Shown here one piece after another: positions 33,518 to 43,670 of a DNA stretch of 64,000 nucleotides. The DNA comes from an uncultured Candidatus Binatia bacterium (lineage in GTDB: Bacteria > Desulfobacterota > Binatia > Bin18), in assembly GCA_958296235.1 (NCBI GenBank), contig OY282457.1, forward strand, positions 1,488,501-1,552,500. Direction: 5' to 3'. The notes below the pieces were generated by a model. That model did not search any database, was not told where the DNA came from, and was given only the letters and a program-made list of their open reading frames with translations. Position numbers and translations under genes: made by a program. Position 1 is the stretch's first letter. Every line of letters starts with the position of its first letter.

Positions 33518-35092
33518 TTACTTCAGCCGGTTCACATCGTCCGGGTTGATCAGGTCCGGGACGGTCCAGCCGTCGATATCGTATTCCGCCATACACTGAT
33601 CAACAAATGATTTGAGTTGGTCGGCGCGGCCCATGGCCACGGCTGCCGGCAGGTTTTCGAGTTTGATGTTTTCATAGTTGCCGGCGTAGTTGCGCTCGTA
33701 CAGTTCATGCCGCCCGCCAAATTCGGTCCCGACGGCATCCCACAGAATCTTGAGCAGCTTGACGCGCTCCAGCGCATCGTAATCGTTGGAGCCGCGTAAA
33801 TATTTCTCAAGATAGGGCCGCAGCTCCGGCGTTTTGAAGTCTTTCACATGCGAGTTGAGATAGATCAGGCCGCTTGAAATAGTTTGCTCGATAATCTCTT
33901 TGATACGGGGATAGGCGACCGGAGCCAGGACGCGGTAGGCCAGACCGTATTCCGTGTTGGGCTGGAGAGCGCCGTTGACCCATTGCTCGGGGGTCTTGGT
34001 CATGGCCTCGGTCAGGCCCCAGAACATATGCCGCCAGGCCAGCACCTCACCGACCTGCACCTGGGCGCTGCGCTGGTCCTGGATGCCAAGCGCGTCGAGC
34101 GCTTTCAGCAGGACTCCGGCCAGAAAGTCCAGCTTGACCGCAAACCGGGTGCAGCCGTGCAGGGTAAAACGCGGGATAAAACCTGAGCCGGGGAAAAAGG
34201 CGTTGGCCTTATCCAGGTCGCGGTAGACAAACAGATTCTCCCAGGGGATAAGGACCTTGTCCAACACCAGAATGGCATCGTTCTCATCCAGGCGGGAAGA
34301 CAGCGGATAGTCGAACGGGCTGCCCAGGCTGGCGGCGTGCAATTCATACGACGGGCGACAGAGCAGCTTTACACCCGCACTCTGCATGGGAATCATGGCA
34401 AACAGCGCCATCTCGGGTTTGCCCAAAGGCGTCGGCCCGTAAAAGCCGATGAAATTGTGGTGCGTCAGGGCAGAGCCGGTCGCAACTACCTTGGCGCCGC
34501 TGACGATGACCCCCGCATCGGTTTCTTTTTCTACCCGCACATAGACATCTGTGACGTCGTCCGGGGATTTGGTCTTATCGACCGGTGGGTTCACCAGGGC
34601 ATGATTGAGAAACAGGCAGCGCTCCTGGGTGTGACGATACCAGCGTAACGCATTGTCCTGATACGGCGCATAGAACTCGGCGTTGGCACCCAGGGTGCCG
34701 GTCAGGCTGGCCTTGTAGTCTGGCGAGCGCCCCATCCAGCCGTAGGAGATGCGCGCCCACTCGGCAATGGCGTCCCGACTGCCGATCAGATCCTCCGTAC
34801 TCTTCGGGACCTTGTAGAACTTATGCGTGAACCCGCCGTTGCCCGTATCGGTCGGCGTGCTGAGCGTCGGCGCTTTCTGCGGGTCGTGCAGGGCATCATA
34901 CATGCGCGCCAGCATACGGGCGGAATTCCGAAAAGCCGGGTGCCTGGTGACGTCGGTGACGCGCTCACCATAGATCCAGACCTCTCGGGCGTCCCGCAGG
35001 CTGTCAAGGAATTCCTGGCCGGTCAGGGGTCTGTGTCCGGGCTCGCTGTCGGTGTGCGCCCTCGGGTCGGCGGCCGGTGTCTGTTGGCTCAT
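33518..35092 (-). CDS. 4-hydroxyphenylacetate 3-hydroxylase-family flavin oxygenase (HpaB-like)
   Basis: A 524-residue reduced-flavin-dependent hydroxylase of the HpaB/PvcC group. The N-terminal domain starts near [22 protein letters not shown], a mid-segment [18 protein letters not shown] fits the flavin region, and the C-terminal helical domain ends with [13 protein letters not shown]. The ATG at 35092 has GGAGG upstream; an in-frame ATG at 35170 lacks it. Such enzymes need a flavin reductase (HpaC), which is not in the window. The substrate is probably a phenol or related ring compound. Confidence 0.9.
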   Translation of the reverse strand: MSQQTPAADPRAHTDSEPGHRPLTGQEFLDSLRDAREVWIYGERVTDVTRHPAFRNSARMLARMYDALHDPQKAPTLSTPTDTGNGGFTHKFYKVPKSTEDLIGSRDAIAEWARISYGWMGRSPDYKASLTGTLGANAEFYAPYQDNALRWYRHTQERCLFLNHALVNPPVDKTKSPDDVTDVYVRVEKETDAGVIVSGAKVVATGSALTHHNFIGFYGPTPLGKPEMALFAMIPMQSAGVKLLCRPSYELHAASLGSPFDYPLSSRLDENDAILVLDKVLIPWENLFVYRDLDKANAFFPGSGFIPRFTLHGCTRFAVKLDFLAGVLLKALDALGIQDQRSAQVQVGEVLAWRHMFWGLTEAMTKTPEQWVNGALQPNTEYGLAYRVLAPVAYPRIKEIIEQTISSGLIYLNSHVKDFKTPELRPYLEKYLRGSNDYDALERVKLLKILWDAVGTEFGGRHELYERNYAGNYENIKLENLPAAVAMGRADQLKSFVDQCMAEYDIDGWTVPDLINPDDVNRLK

Positions 35093-35185
35093 CGTCTGTC
35101 CTCCACGCTCACCTGCTGTGGTCTGCTTTTGTCTATAGGGCGCGTCGGATTTCGACAAGTTCGAGCGCACAGCTGCCCCAATCGC

Positions 35186-38100
35186 CTACGGTCGAAACTG
35201 CAACGCCCTGGGCACAAGACGCGTCGGCTGAGCCACCACCTGATAGGCGGTTTCCACCCACTCACAAATATAGCGTCGGGTGTCCCTGGGATCGATCATT
35301 TCTTCGATCTGGAATTTGTTTAACGGGCCGAGCGGCCCCCGGACGCTCTCGATCCGGGCGTTGAGTTCCGCACGGAAGGCGACGGGGTCGTCCGCTTCTG
35401 CCAACTGGCGTTTATAGGCCGCTTCGATACCGCCTTCGGGTGGAATCCCGCCGACATCCGCAGCCGGCCAGGTGACACGCATTGAGGGTTCCGAGCGCGG
35501 GGTGGCATAATTATTCCCGGCAACGCCAAAGCTGCGGCGCATCAGAACGGTAAAGATGGGAACCCGAACCTGGGCGAAGGCAATCATCCATTCCGCCCCT
35601 TTGCGAATCGTGCCCGTTTTCTCGTGCTCCAGGCCGACCGCGAAGCCGGGGTTATCGACCAGGTTCAAGAGCGGCAGATGAAACAGGTCGCACAAATCCA
35701 GGTGGCGCGTCAGCTTGTCGCAGCCGTCGGCGGTGAGCGCGCCACCGTTGGCATGCTGGCTGTCAGAAGCAATCACCCCCAGGGGATAGCCGTTGAATCT
35801 CACAAACCCGGTTATCTGGTCGGTCCCCCACAAGGGACCGATCTCAAAAAAAGAGTCCCGGTCGGCCATTAACCTGATGGCCTGCCGAATGTCAAATGTC
35901 GTAGTCCGTTTTCTGGCGATGAGGGTCGCCAGTTCCTCTTCACGCCGGTCAATCGGATCATTCGTGCTGGCCGCGTGTACGGGCGGAACCTCGTAGACGC
36001 TGGAGGGCAGATAGGACAGAAACGTCCGGGTCATCTCCAGGGCTTCTTCTTCGGATTCTGCCAGATTGTCTACCGCGCCATTCGTACAGTGAATATGCCA
36101 GCCGCCGAGTTCCTCCTTGGTGATCTCGTAGCCCATGGCATGCGAGACAACCGGCGGTCCGGCGACAAAGAGCTGGGCGATATCGCGCACCATGACCGAG
36201 AAGTGGCCCAGGACGGCCTTGGCCGCGCCAATGCCGACCACGCTGCCGAGCAACAGATTGACCACCGGTGTGGTCGCCAGCTGCTCGGCGTACATGCTGC
36301 TGCCCAGGTGCCCGGGTAGATATGATCCACCCCCACCTGCCACCCGCGGCCTGCCGGCTTTGATTGCGCCCGCGCTTTCCTGGGCGCTGCTCTCCCCCTC
36401 TTTTTTCTGGGCCGGGACCATAGCCGCGACACTGCCCCCACCGGACGAGCCGTCCAGCAGCCGTATCGAGGGCAGACGCATTTCCGTTGCCAGGCGGTCC
36501 AGATAGCCGCTCTTTGCAGCGATCGCCCCATCTGCGTGACCTCCCCGAGACGTGAAATCATCGGCGCATACCACAACCCTCCGCCGGTCTATTTTCCCCC
36601 AGCCACCAACACTGTTTGCAGGGGTAAACCCCACGATGGCCCCATCTTCATCATAGGACGCAAAGCCCGCGACACTGCCGACCTCACGAAAGGAGCCAGC
36701 GTCCAGCAGACGCTCGATACGCTCCCGGCAGGTCAGCTTGCCGCGAGAGCGTTGGCGCACCACGCCGGGGTCGTCGGAGCCGGGCTCCAAGCGCTGTTTG
36801 GCAAATTTTCGGAGGAGCGCGACCTCTTCCAGCACCGCCTTCCAGGGCGGTGTACTCTCTTTCGCCTGAGGAGTGACGGCGTGTGACGGAGACACGACCG
36901 CCACCACCTGTCCTGCGGCGACGCTATCCCCAGCCTGGAGCGGTTGCAGCGCCGCTATGACACCGGCACATCCTGCCGTGACCAGGGTTTCCATCTTCAT
37001 AGCGCTCACGACCAGCAGCGTGTCACCAGGCGACACGCTGTCGCCCACACCCACACGGACCGCCACCACAGAACTCTCCAGGGGGCACTGCACGGCTTCC
37101 TGGCCCTCGGCCACCTCCAGGGCCGGCAGGCGTGCAGTCTGGGCGGCAACCGGTCCCGAAGCCGTCACGCCCAGCCTGGCAGCCTGCTGCTCCAGCAAGG
37201 CAAGCGCACTGCCTTCCGCCGCGGAGAAAGACGCGGCGCTCAACTCTGGGGTCTCTGCCAATAACGATGTTCTGGCATCGCCGGCCCGAACGGCCGGATG
37301 GGCGAGGATGGCGCGCAGTTGGTGTAAGTTGGTGTGCAGACCACTCAGATGGAACTCATCCAGCGCCTGCCGCGCGCGTGTCATTGCGGCTGCGTAAGAG
37401 CCGGCCGTACAAATGAGTTTCGCCAGCAAGGGGTCGAACTGCGGCGGTGGCGCATACCCCAGATAGCCACACGCATCCACCCGAACACCCGCGCCCGAGG
37501 GTTCCTTATAGGCCGTAATACTCCCCGTACTCGCAGCAACGACCCGGGCCTGTACGGCAAAACTACGCGGCCGGCCGACTGCCTGCTGGTCGCCCAGACC
37601 GAGCGCGGCAAGGGTTTCACCCGCAGCGATGCGAAACTGGGCCTCGACAAGATCAATACCGGTGACTTGTTCGGTGACTGTATGCTCAACCTGAATGCGC
37701 GGATTACATTCAATAAAAAAATACGCGCCGGTCTCGGGCGAGACCAGGAACTCGACTGTGCCGGCATTCACATACGAGGCGGCTTTCACAAGAGTGATCG
37801 CATCGCTGAGCAGCTGCTCTCGCAGGGTAGGGTCCAGCCCCGGAGCGGGGGCCACCTCAACGACCTTCTGGTGGCGCAATTGGACCGAACAGTCGCGTTC
37901 GTGCAGATGGACCACATTGCCAGATGAATCCGCCAGAATCTGGACTTCGATATGTCTTGGTCGAGCGATCAGCTTTTCGAGAAAGACGGCTCCGTCACCG
38001 AATGCGGACTGGGCTTCGCTGCAACAGCGCTCAAATGCCTCGGCCATCTGCTCGGCTCTCTCGACGACCCGCATACCGCGCCCTCCGCCCCCGGCTGCGG

Positions 38101-38584
38101 CCTTGAGCATCACGGGATACCCTAGCTCGCGGGCCAGCCTTTCTGCTTCCCGCGCTGACTCGATGGGTTTGGCGCTACCGGGCACAACGGGGATGTCCAG
38201 CGACTCGGCAAGCGCCCGCGCTCTGACTTTATCGCCGAATAAGGCCAGCGTCTCCGGCGACGGACCGATAAAGGTGATTCCCTCGGCGGCGCACAACGCA
38301 GCAAAAGCTGCGTTCTCGGACAAGAAACCATAGCCAGGGTGCAGACAGTCGCAGCCGCGTGCTGTGGCGGTCTGCACGAGCGCGTCTGCGTTCAAATATC
38401 CCGCAACAGCATCCGCCGCCGTGCCGATCTCATGACTTTCTGTCATACAGCGGGTATGCAGCGAAAGCGCATCAATGGCCGGATACACCCCGATCGATTC
38501 CAGGCCCAGGGCGGTTGCCGATCTGGCAATGCGAATGGCGATTTCGCCACGGTTAGCGATCAAGACACGTGTATGCACTATCAA
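35186..38584 (-). CDS. Single-chain biotin-dependent acyl-CoA carboxylase
   Basis: A 1132-residue fusion. Residues 1-450 are biotin carboxylase (VLIANRGEIAIRI start, GGGGRGMR ATP loop, FLEKLIARPRHIEVQ). Residues about 490-570 are the biotinyl domain with Lys530 in the canonical AMKM. From about 600 to the end is a carboxyltransferase of the propionyl-/methylcrotonyl-CoA type (RERIERLLDAGSFREVGS, then the second half with GNNYATPRSEPSM). All three activities lie on one chain, so it can work alone as an oligomer. The start is TTG 38584 or GTG 38578 after GGAGAGGGGG. It probably carboxylates a short or branched acyl-CoA. Confidence 0.93.
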   Translation of the reverse strand: MIVHTRVLIANRGEIAIRIARSATALGLESIGVYPAIDALSLHTRCMTESHEIGTAADAVAGYLNADALVQTATARGCDCLHPGYGFLSENAAFAALCAAEGITFIGPSPETLALFGDKVRARALAESLDIPVVPGSAKPIESAREAERLARELGYPVMLKAAAGGGGRGMRVVERAEQMAEAFERCCSEAQSAFGDGAVFLEKLIARPRHIEVQILADSSGNVVHLHERDCSVQLRHQKVVEVAPAPGLDPTLREQLLSDAITLVKAASYVNAGTVEFLVSPETGAYFFIECNPRIQVEHTVTEQVTGIDLVEAQFRIAAGETLAALGLGDQQAVGRPRSFAVQARVVAASTGSITAYKEPSGAGVRVDACGYLGYAPPPQFDPLLAKLICTAGSYAAAMTRARQALDEFHLSGLHTNLHQLRAILAHPAVRAGDARTSLLAETPELSAASFSAAEGSALALLEQQAARLGVTASGPVAAQTARLPALEVAEGQEAVQCPLESSVVAVRVGVGDSVSPGDTLLVVSAMKMETLVTAGCAGVIAALQPLQAGDSVAAGQVVAVVSPSHAVTPQAKESTPPWKAVLEEVALLRKFAKQRLEPGSDDPGVVRQRSRGKLTCRERIERLLDAGSFREVGSVAGFASYDEDGAIVGFTPANSVGGWGKIDRRRVVVCADDFTSRGGHADGAIAAKSGYLDRLATEMRLPSIRLLDGSSGGGSVAAMVPAQKKEGESSAQESAGAIKAGRPRVAGGGGSYLPGHLGSSMYAEQLATTPVVNLLLGSVVGIGAAKAVLGHFSVMVRDIAQLFVAGPPVVSHAMGYEITKEELGGWHIHCTNGAVDNLAESEEEALEMTRTFLSYLPSSVYEVPPVHAASTNDPIDRREEELATLIARKRTTTFDIRQAIRLMADRDSFFEIGPLWGTDQITGFVRFNGYPLGVIASDSQHANGGALTADGCDKLTRHLDLCDLFHLPLLNLVDNPGFAVGLEHEKTGTIRKGAEWMIAFAQVRVPIFTVLMRRSFGVAGNNYATPRSEPSMRVTWPAADVGGIPPEGGIEAAYKRQLAEADDPVAFRAELNARIESVRGPLGPLNKFQIEEMIDPRDTRRYICEWVETAYQVVAQPTRLVPRALQFRP

Positions 38585-38785
38585 TCATCCCCCTCTCCGA
38601 CTCCTTTTGTCTCCCATTCATTGCACGAGAACGTATCATAGGTGAAGGAGGGTAACGGCAACGTAGGCATCTGTCATCCGATTCTTACGGGGGAAGAGCA
38701 GCCGAACGGGACACTATCATCCGCTCCGAAGCGAGACGCACGGTCCTGAACTGGCTTGGTGTGCTGCGAGGGGAAAAGGGAAAAG

Positions 38786-38858
<73 letters not shown>

Positions 38859-38946
38859 ACAATGGTAAACGAATGGAGGTTGGGTCAAGGCGTTAGTGCA
38901 GAAATATTGCCATGTTCTCCGACGGGCGTCAACTCGTAGACAGCCC

Positions 38947-41454
38947 CTATTGCGGGCCAATGGCAATGGCAAAGGGCTTCTTCCCGACCTCAACTGTGTC
39001 GACGACTTGTTGAGCAAGCGTACTGAAGACCTGGATGACCTCGCCCTCGTCCTTCCGGGAGCCGTACAGCGTCACATAGCCCCGCAGGCCGTTTGGCGTA
39101 ATCGCGATGGCGTACGGTTCGTTATCCACCGCATTGAAGCGCGGATTAAAAGCCACATTAAAAGACGGGGTGCTGAGTTCCGGATTAATGTCCTCCTCCG
39201 TTATCACCGATACGGTTGCGTCAAGGAAGTTTGCGACAAAAGCATCCACCCTCAGTTCCCTTTTCACCAACTCCATTGCCGTTCCAGGTATGACGGCTAC
39301 CCCGGCAGGCTGCACTCCGACTTGCAGATAAGGCTGTACCCCGTCTTCCTCATCGTTCGTATCCTTGACGGTGTTCGTTGCGGTATCAATCAAGGAAACT
39401 GTGTCGCCATTGTCATCACCCTTATCGGTATCAATCGCCCCGAAATTCGTCACATAGACGCGCGTCCCATCTACGGTGGCCGCCACCCCGAGCGGCCCCT
39501 CTCCCACCACGATCGGGTCAGGCAGTGGGGTAAGCGTCGTCAGGTTGACCACGGTTACGGTGTCATCGTCAAAGTTCGGCACATAGGCTCGTGGCCCATT
39601 CGGGGTGACGGCAACGGCAATGGACTGCGGGCTCCGGCCCACCGCAATGGTAGTTGTCTGTGCCCGTGTGGCGGTATCGATGACGGAAACAGTATTGTCC
39701 TTGATATTCGTCACATAGGCGGTGGCTCCATCCGGGGCAAAAGCAACCCCCTGCGGCTCACGACCAACCGGGATCGTCGCAACCACTGTCTTTGTGTCAG
39801 TGTTTATGACGGAAACATTACCGTCTCCAGCATTCGCGACATACGCCTCATTCCCGTCCGGGCTGATCGCGATGCCGCGTGGACGGTCGCCAACCCGGAT
39901 ATGCTGCACCCCGTCCGCCTCGGGGTCGGTGTCAATCAGGGTGTTCGTGCTCGTACTGACGACAGCCACGGCGTTATCATTCACCAGGGTCACATAGGCC
40001 TTGGCTCCAGCCCCCTCTTCACATCCACTTGTGTCGAGCAGACAGAAGTCCCTGTTATTCTCCTCGTCCCTGAAACAACTCAGGTCGCCCTCACCAAAGC
40101 CGAGAGCCTGACAGCTCAGTTCGCCAAGCGCCTCTCTATCACACTCCTCTCTAACATCTCGCCCACCGTTGCCACACAGGGGCCAGGGCAGAAAACACTG
40201 GCAGCTCTCGTTCCAGACAAACCCGGCGTCCACCGTCATTGTTTTATCCTCGCCCTTGGCCCTGATATCGACATCTTGAAGGGTCAATAACGAGCCGGTC
40301 ACTGTTACGCTGCTCTCTTCGGTCAGCTTGAATTCGTCGATAAACTCGGCATCTCCCAGCCGGACCACGGTGACATCGTGATCGAAAATACGTGATTCAG
40401 CCGGGTCCGCTGTGTCCTGGATTTCGACGCCAATAGTCCGCACGCCACTGGGAATCCGATTAAAATTGATGAGGCCGCCAAAACCGGGGTTCGGTGGCAC
40501 TTCGGGAACTTTGTCCTGAAAGTGCTGCTCGACATCAGGCCGGTCCGAGCAGCACGGAATTTCCTCCCCAACCTCGGTCGGGGTAGCGCCGTCTATCCGC
40601 AGCGAAACACGATCGATCTCGGCGTCAGGATTTTCTGAAAACGCCCAACCGGAAATCATCCCAATACCCCCGGCTGTAACCTGGGCATGAACAGTCTGGC
40701 CCGGTGGGTTTTCAAGGGCTGCGGTAAGCATAGTATCGGCGTCACGCGGGTCTGGTGTGGCCAGAGGGTCTGGAGGCGTATCGTTTTCATCAGTTGATAA
40801 TATCCGCGAGCCGACAACGCCTAGTTGCTGGATATTGCGCTGCCAGGCTAACCAGAGTTCGCCTAATTTCTTCTCGTTACTATTTTTCTTACGAAAAGCG
40901 ACATTTTGGAACATGATTTCCTGAGCGTCAGTGTCAATCTGGGGATTTGTAGCTCCGCGCAAACTCGGACGCTCAAGGAAGTTATAGCCACCCGGTCTGA
41001 CAACGGTTACGGTGTGTTCAACACTCTTGCTCGCAACGCCCTCCGCGGCTACCTCAAGGCGAACCGTATGCTGTCCCTGATCCTGCTCTGCTCTCTCCTC
41101 CTCTCCTTCTCCGATGCCGCTGAGTTCACCGAAGTTAAATACCTGCCCAAAGCCGCTCTTGAGCGCGAGCGCGCCATGCTCTTCTTCAACGTCTCCTCGG
41201 TCAACACAACAGGGAATCTCACCGTAGTCCTGGCCGTCAATGGAGAGTTGAATGGTAACGGGCAGCGCAACCGGATTGTCGGGATCGTCGGAGACCGCGA
41301 ACGCCCAGCCGGAAATGAGCCGAACACCGCTCACAAACTGGCCGGCGCCCGGACTCTCTAATACCACCTGAATCCCGGCGCGGGCTGTGCTTGCGAGCCC
41401 CGCAAAAAGCGCCAGAGAAAAAACAAGAGACACTATTCCGCATCGTTTATTCAT
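38947..41454 (-). CDS. Secreted YVTN beta-propeller protein with GWAF/CC modules
   Basis: An 835-residue exported protein. Residues 1-26 are a signal peptide (LVFSLALFAGLASTARA). Two related Ig-like modules follow (about 27-140 and 250-370), each with a SGWAF strand and a GEIPCC-xDRxDVE segment carrying a double Cys. A Cys-rich linker follows (CQCFLPWPLCGNGGRDVREEC). The C-terminal half has at least six YVTN propeller blades, for example VSVINTDTKTVVATIPVG. It is probably periplasmic or surface-exposed. The ligand is unknown. No link to the adjacent lpx genes is evident. Confidence 0.85.
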   Translation of the reverse strand: MNKRCGIVSLVFSLALFAGLASTARAGIQVVLESPGAGQFVSGVRLISGWAFAVSDDPDNPVALPVTIQLSIDGQDYGEIPCCVDRGDVEEEHGALALKSGFGQVFNFGELSGIGEGEEERAEQDQGQHTVRLEVAAEGVASKSVEHTVTVVRPGGYNFLERPSLRGATNPQIDTDAQEIMFQNVAFRKKNSNEKKLGELWLAWQRNIQQLGVVGSRILSTDENDTPPDPLATPDPRDADTMLTAALENPPGQTVHAQVTAGGIGMISGWAFSENPDAEIDRVSLRIDGATPTEVGEEIPCCSDRPDVEQHFQDKVPEVPPNPGFGGLINFNRIPSGVRTIGVEIQDTADPAESRIFDHDVTVVRLGDAEFIDEFKLTEESSVTVTGSLLTLQDVDIRAKGEDKTMTVDAGFVWNESCQCFLPWPLCGNGGRDVREECDREALGELSCQALGFGEGDLSCFRDEENNRDFCLLDTSGCEEGAGAKAYVTLVNDNAVAVVSTSTNTLIDTDPEADGVQHIRVGDRPRGIAISPDGNEAYVANAGDGNVSVINTDTKTVVATIPVGREPQGVAFAPDGATAYVTNIKDNTVSVIDTATRAQTTTIAVGRSPQSIAVAVTPNGPRAYVPNFDDDTVTVVNLTTLTPLPDPIVVGEGPLGVAATVDGTRVYVTNFGAIDTDKGDDNGDTVSLIDTATNTVKDTNDEEDGVQPYLQVGVQPAGVAVIPGTAMELVKRELRVDAFVANFLDATVSVITEEDINPELSTPSFNVAFNPRFNAVDNEPYAIAITPNGLRGYVTLYGSRKDEGEVIQVFSTLAQQVVDTVEVGKKPFAIAIGPQ

Positions 41455-41470
41455 ATGTGTTCAGTCGCCT

Positions 41471-42301
41471 TTATTCGGTCGCCTCTTGGATCGTTTGCGC
41501 TCCTACCGCAACCACCCGGACCCCCGTGTCCTGGGCGCGCTCCAGCAGCGTCGGGCGCTCCAGCATGAGCGTCTTGCCAGCCTCAATGGCTAAAACGGCA
41601 GCCTTGACCTCGTGCATGACCGCGATGGTATCGGGTCCAACGGCTGGAACGTCAAAGCGCAAATCCTGTTGGGGCTTGCTGACTTTCACCACAATGCTGC
41701 CCTCCCCGCCCAAGGTGCCACCGCGCCGAATCGCGGCGTTTGTGCCCTCAACGCCTTCGACCGCCAGAATCGCGCCGCGCTTAACGACGACACTCTGGCC
41801 GATATCCCAGCGACCAATCTCTTTTGCCACCGCAACCCCGAGCCGGATATCCTGCCACTGCTGCGCATCCGGCTCAGCGCGAGTCAATACTCCTTCCTGG
41901 GGCACAAGAGATGAGAGGAAGCGGGTAGATTCGACAATCGTAATCCCCTCGTCTTCAAGTTCCTGCGCCACCCCGCGCAGGATCACATCATCCTTCAGAT
42001 TGGGCAGTTTGCCGATGAACGCCAGCCCGCGCGCGTCGGGCTGTATCTGAGTCATGGCGCCCGTTTTATAGATGCCCCCGGCCATAACGGCCTGGGTCAC
42101 CTCTGCCTCGTGGAAGGTGGTAATGATTTTCCCGAGTTCCCCGACCCGCACCCAGGTGACGTGGGACGCGTGGTCGTGAATGGCCTGAGGCGTTTCCCCC
42201 TGGTGAGCCACGGCAATGACCTCAACCCCCTCGGCGCGGGCCGCCACGCAGAAGAGAAGCGGGAATTGTCCATTGCCGGCAATGAGACCAAGACGCGTCA
42301 T
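41471..42301 (-). CDS. lpxI: UDP-2,3-diacylglucosamine pyrophosphatase LpxI
   Basis: A 276-residue LpxI (formerly DUF1009). The start TRLGLIAGNGQFPLL is the family signature, and VGPDTIAVMHEVKAAVLAIEAGKT is the C-terminal catalytic-domain region. LpxI hydrolyses UDP-2,3-diacylglucosamine to lipid X in lipid A synthesis and replaces LpxH in many lineages outside gammaproteobacteria. It is the last gene of the envelope block, directly after lpxA. No clear ribosome site is seen, so coupling to lpxA is likely. Confidence 0.93.
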   Translation of the reverse strand: MTRLGLIAGNGQFPLLFCVAARAEGVEVIAVAHQGETPQAIHDHASHVTWVRVGELGKIITTFHEAEVTQAVMAGGIYKTGAMTQIQPDARGLAFIGKLPNLKDDVILRGVAQELEDEGITIVESTRFLSSLVPQEGVLTRAEPDAQQWQDIRLGVAVAKEIGRWDIGQSVVVKRGAILAVEGVEGTNAAIRRGGTLGGEGSIVVKVSKPQQDLRFDVPAVGPDTIAVMHEVKAAVLAIEAGKTLMLERPTLLERAQDTGVRVVAVGAQTIQEATE

Positions 42302-42335
42302 GGACTCGGACGCTCGCTAGAGGGGCACAACGCGA

Positions 42336-43163
42336 TTAGCCAAGATCATCTTCGCCCTCTTGGCCGGCATTCCGTCGCGGACGACAAATGCCTCGTTGTG
42401 AGCTGGCTATGAACTCCGTCAAATGGACGACCTCAGGGGATGACACCTGTTCCTGACGGGTACGGTCGGCCGCCTCTTTCAGCGTCAACCCCTCGGCGAA
42501 AAGCGTCCGATAGGCTTTTTTGAGCGCGTTCAGTTGTTCCTCGCCGAACCCACGCCGTTTGAGTCCGATGAGATTCAGCCCAAACAAACGCGCCCGGTCG
42601 CCCTGGGCAACGCAGTACGGCGGCACATCGAGAGAGACCATCGCCCCCCCACCGAGGTAGGCCGACTCCCCAACCCGCGTAAACTGATGGATGGCAGCCA
42701 GCCCACCCACGCCAACATAATCTTCGAGTAGCACGTGGCCGGCCAGGGTCGCGCAGTTGGCCAGAATCACATTGTTTCCGATCTGACAGTCGTGGCCGAC
42801 ATGAGAGTACACCATGAAGAGATTATCATTCCCAATCCGCGTAACCAGCCCGCCACCGGTCGTCCCGGTATTTAACGTGGCGAATTCACGGATGGTATTG
42901 CGATCACCAATGGTGAGACGACTGTCCTCCCCCTGATATTTCTTATCCTGGGGGATCGCGCCAACGCTCGCGAATTGAAAAATCTGATTCTCGCAGCCAA
43001 GCGTCGTGCGCCCCTCAATCACGCTATGCGGTCCGATGCTGGAATCTCGGCCAATCCGAACCTGCCGGCCAATGACCGCATAGGGTCCGACCCGCACCCC
43101 ATGATCCAGCTCTGCGCCGGGGGCGATCACTGCCGACGGATGGACCGCGGTCTCGGTACTCAC
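42336..43163 (-). CDS. lpxA: Acyl-ACP--UDP-GlcNAc O-acyltransferase LpxA
   Basis: A 275-residue left-handed beta-helix enzyme made of hexapeptide repeats (IAPGAELDHGVRVGPYAVIG and on). The catalytic His lies in YSHVGHDC. The C-terminal helical domain contains GLNLIGLKRRGF, typical of LpxA. It catalyses the first acylation of UDP-GlcNAc in lipid A synthesis. The GTG start overlaps the fabZ stop (GTGA), so translation is coupled. lpxD, often between bamA/ompH and fabZ in other bacteria, is absent here. Confidence 0.96.
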   Translation of the reverse strand: MSTETAVHPSAVIAPGAELDHGVRVGPYAVIGRQVRIGRDSSIGPHSVIEGRTTLGCENQIFQFASVGAIPQDKKYQGEDSRLTIGDRNTIREFATLNTGTTGGGLVTRIGNDNLFMVYSHVGHDCQIGNNVILANCATLAGHVLLEDYVGVGGLAAIHQFTRVGESAYLGGGAMVSLDVPPYCVAQGDRARLFGLNLIGLKRRGFGEEQLNALKKAYRTLFAEGLTLKEAADRTRQEQVSSPEVVHLTEFIASSQRGICRPRRNAGQEGEDDLG

Positions 43164-43645
43164 GCCGGCGGCTCGCTTTCCGGGTCCACATCAACAACCG
43201 TGAATTCGAGTTCCGCCGCGACCTGCCCCTCAACCCGAGCGGCGCCCTGCATTTTCCAGAACGTGCCGCGGCGGCGCAGGATTTCCACTTCCATCAACAA
43301 CTGATCGCCAGGGACGACCTGGCGTCGAAAGCGAACACGGTCGAGCCCGGTCAACATCGCGAGCCGGGGTGGCGACGAGACGGACAACTGGGGAGAAACA
43401 GCGGTCTCCACGGACGGGTCAACAGACGACCGCGCCAGAATGCCGCCGGCCTGCACGACGGCCTCACAGATGAGCACACCGGGCATAAGCGGGCGAGCGG
43501 GGAAGTGGCCGACAAAGAACGGCTCGTTGATCGTCACATTTTTGAGCGCGACAATACGTTGACCGGCGGAGAGTTCCACCACCCGGTCAACGAGGAGGAA
43601 CGGATAACGATGGGGGAGAACAGAGGCGACAGTGGGATGGTCCAT
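43160..43645 (-). CDS. fabZ: 3-hydroxyacyl-ACP dehydratase FabZ
   Basis: A 161-residue hot-dog-fold dehydratase. It starts [20 protein letters not shown], has the catalytic His in [11 protein letters not shown] and the Glu in [14 protein letters not shown] 43645 places the start the usual 8-10 residues before PHRYPF. An in-frame ATG at 43717 would overlap ompH and adds an unusual leader. It provides unsaturated acyl-ACP for fatty acid synthesis and sets the 3-hydroxyacyl pool shared with LpxA. It overlaps lpxA by 4 bp. Confidence 0.95.
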   Translation of the reverse strand: MDHPTVASVLPHRYPFLLVDRVVELSAGQRIVALKNVTINEPFFVGHFPARPLMPGVLICEAVVQAGGILARSSVDPSVETAVSPQLSVSSPPRLAMLTGLDRVRFRRQVVPGDQLLMEVEILRRRGTFWKMQGAARVEGQVAAELEFTVVDVDPESEPPA

Positions 43646-43670
43646 GGGCGGTGAACACGCAACCGTCTCA

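Noticed and set aside
38896-40290. Long open frame (464 codons) on the plus strand
   Set aside because: Antisense to the YVTN protein, whose repeats are plainly the coding strand.
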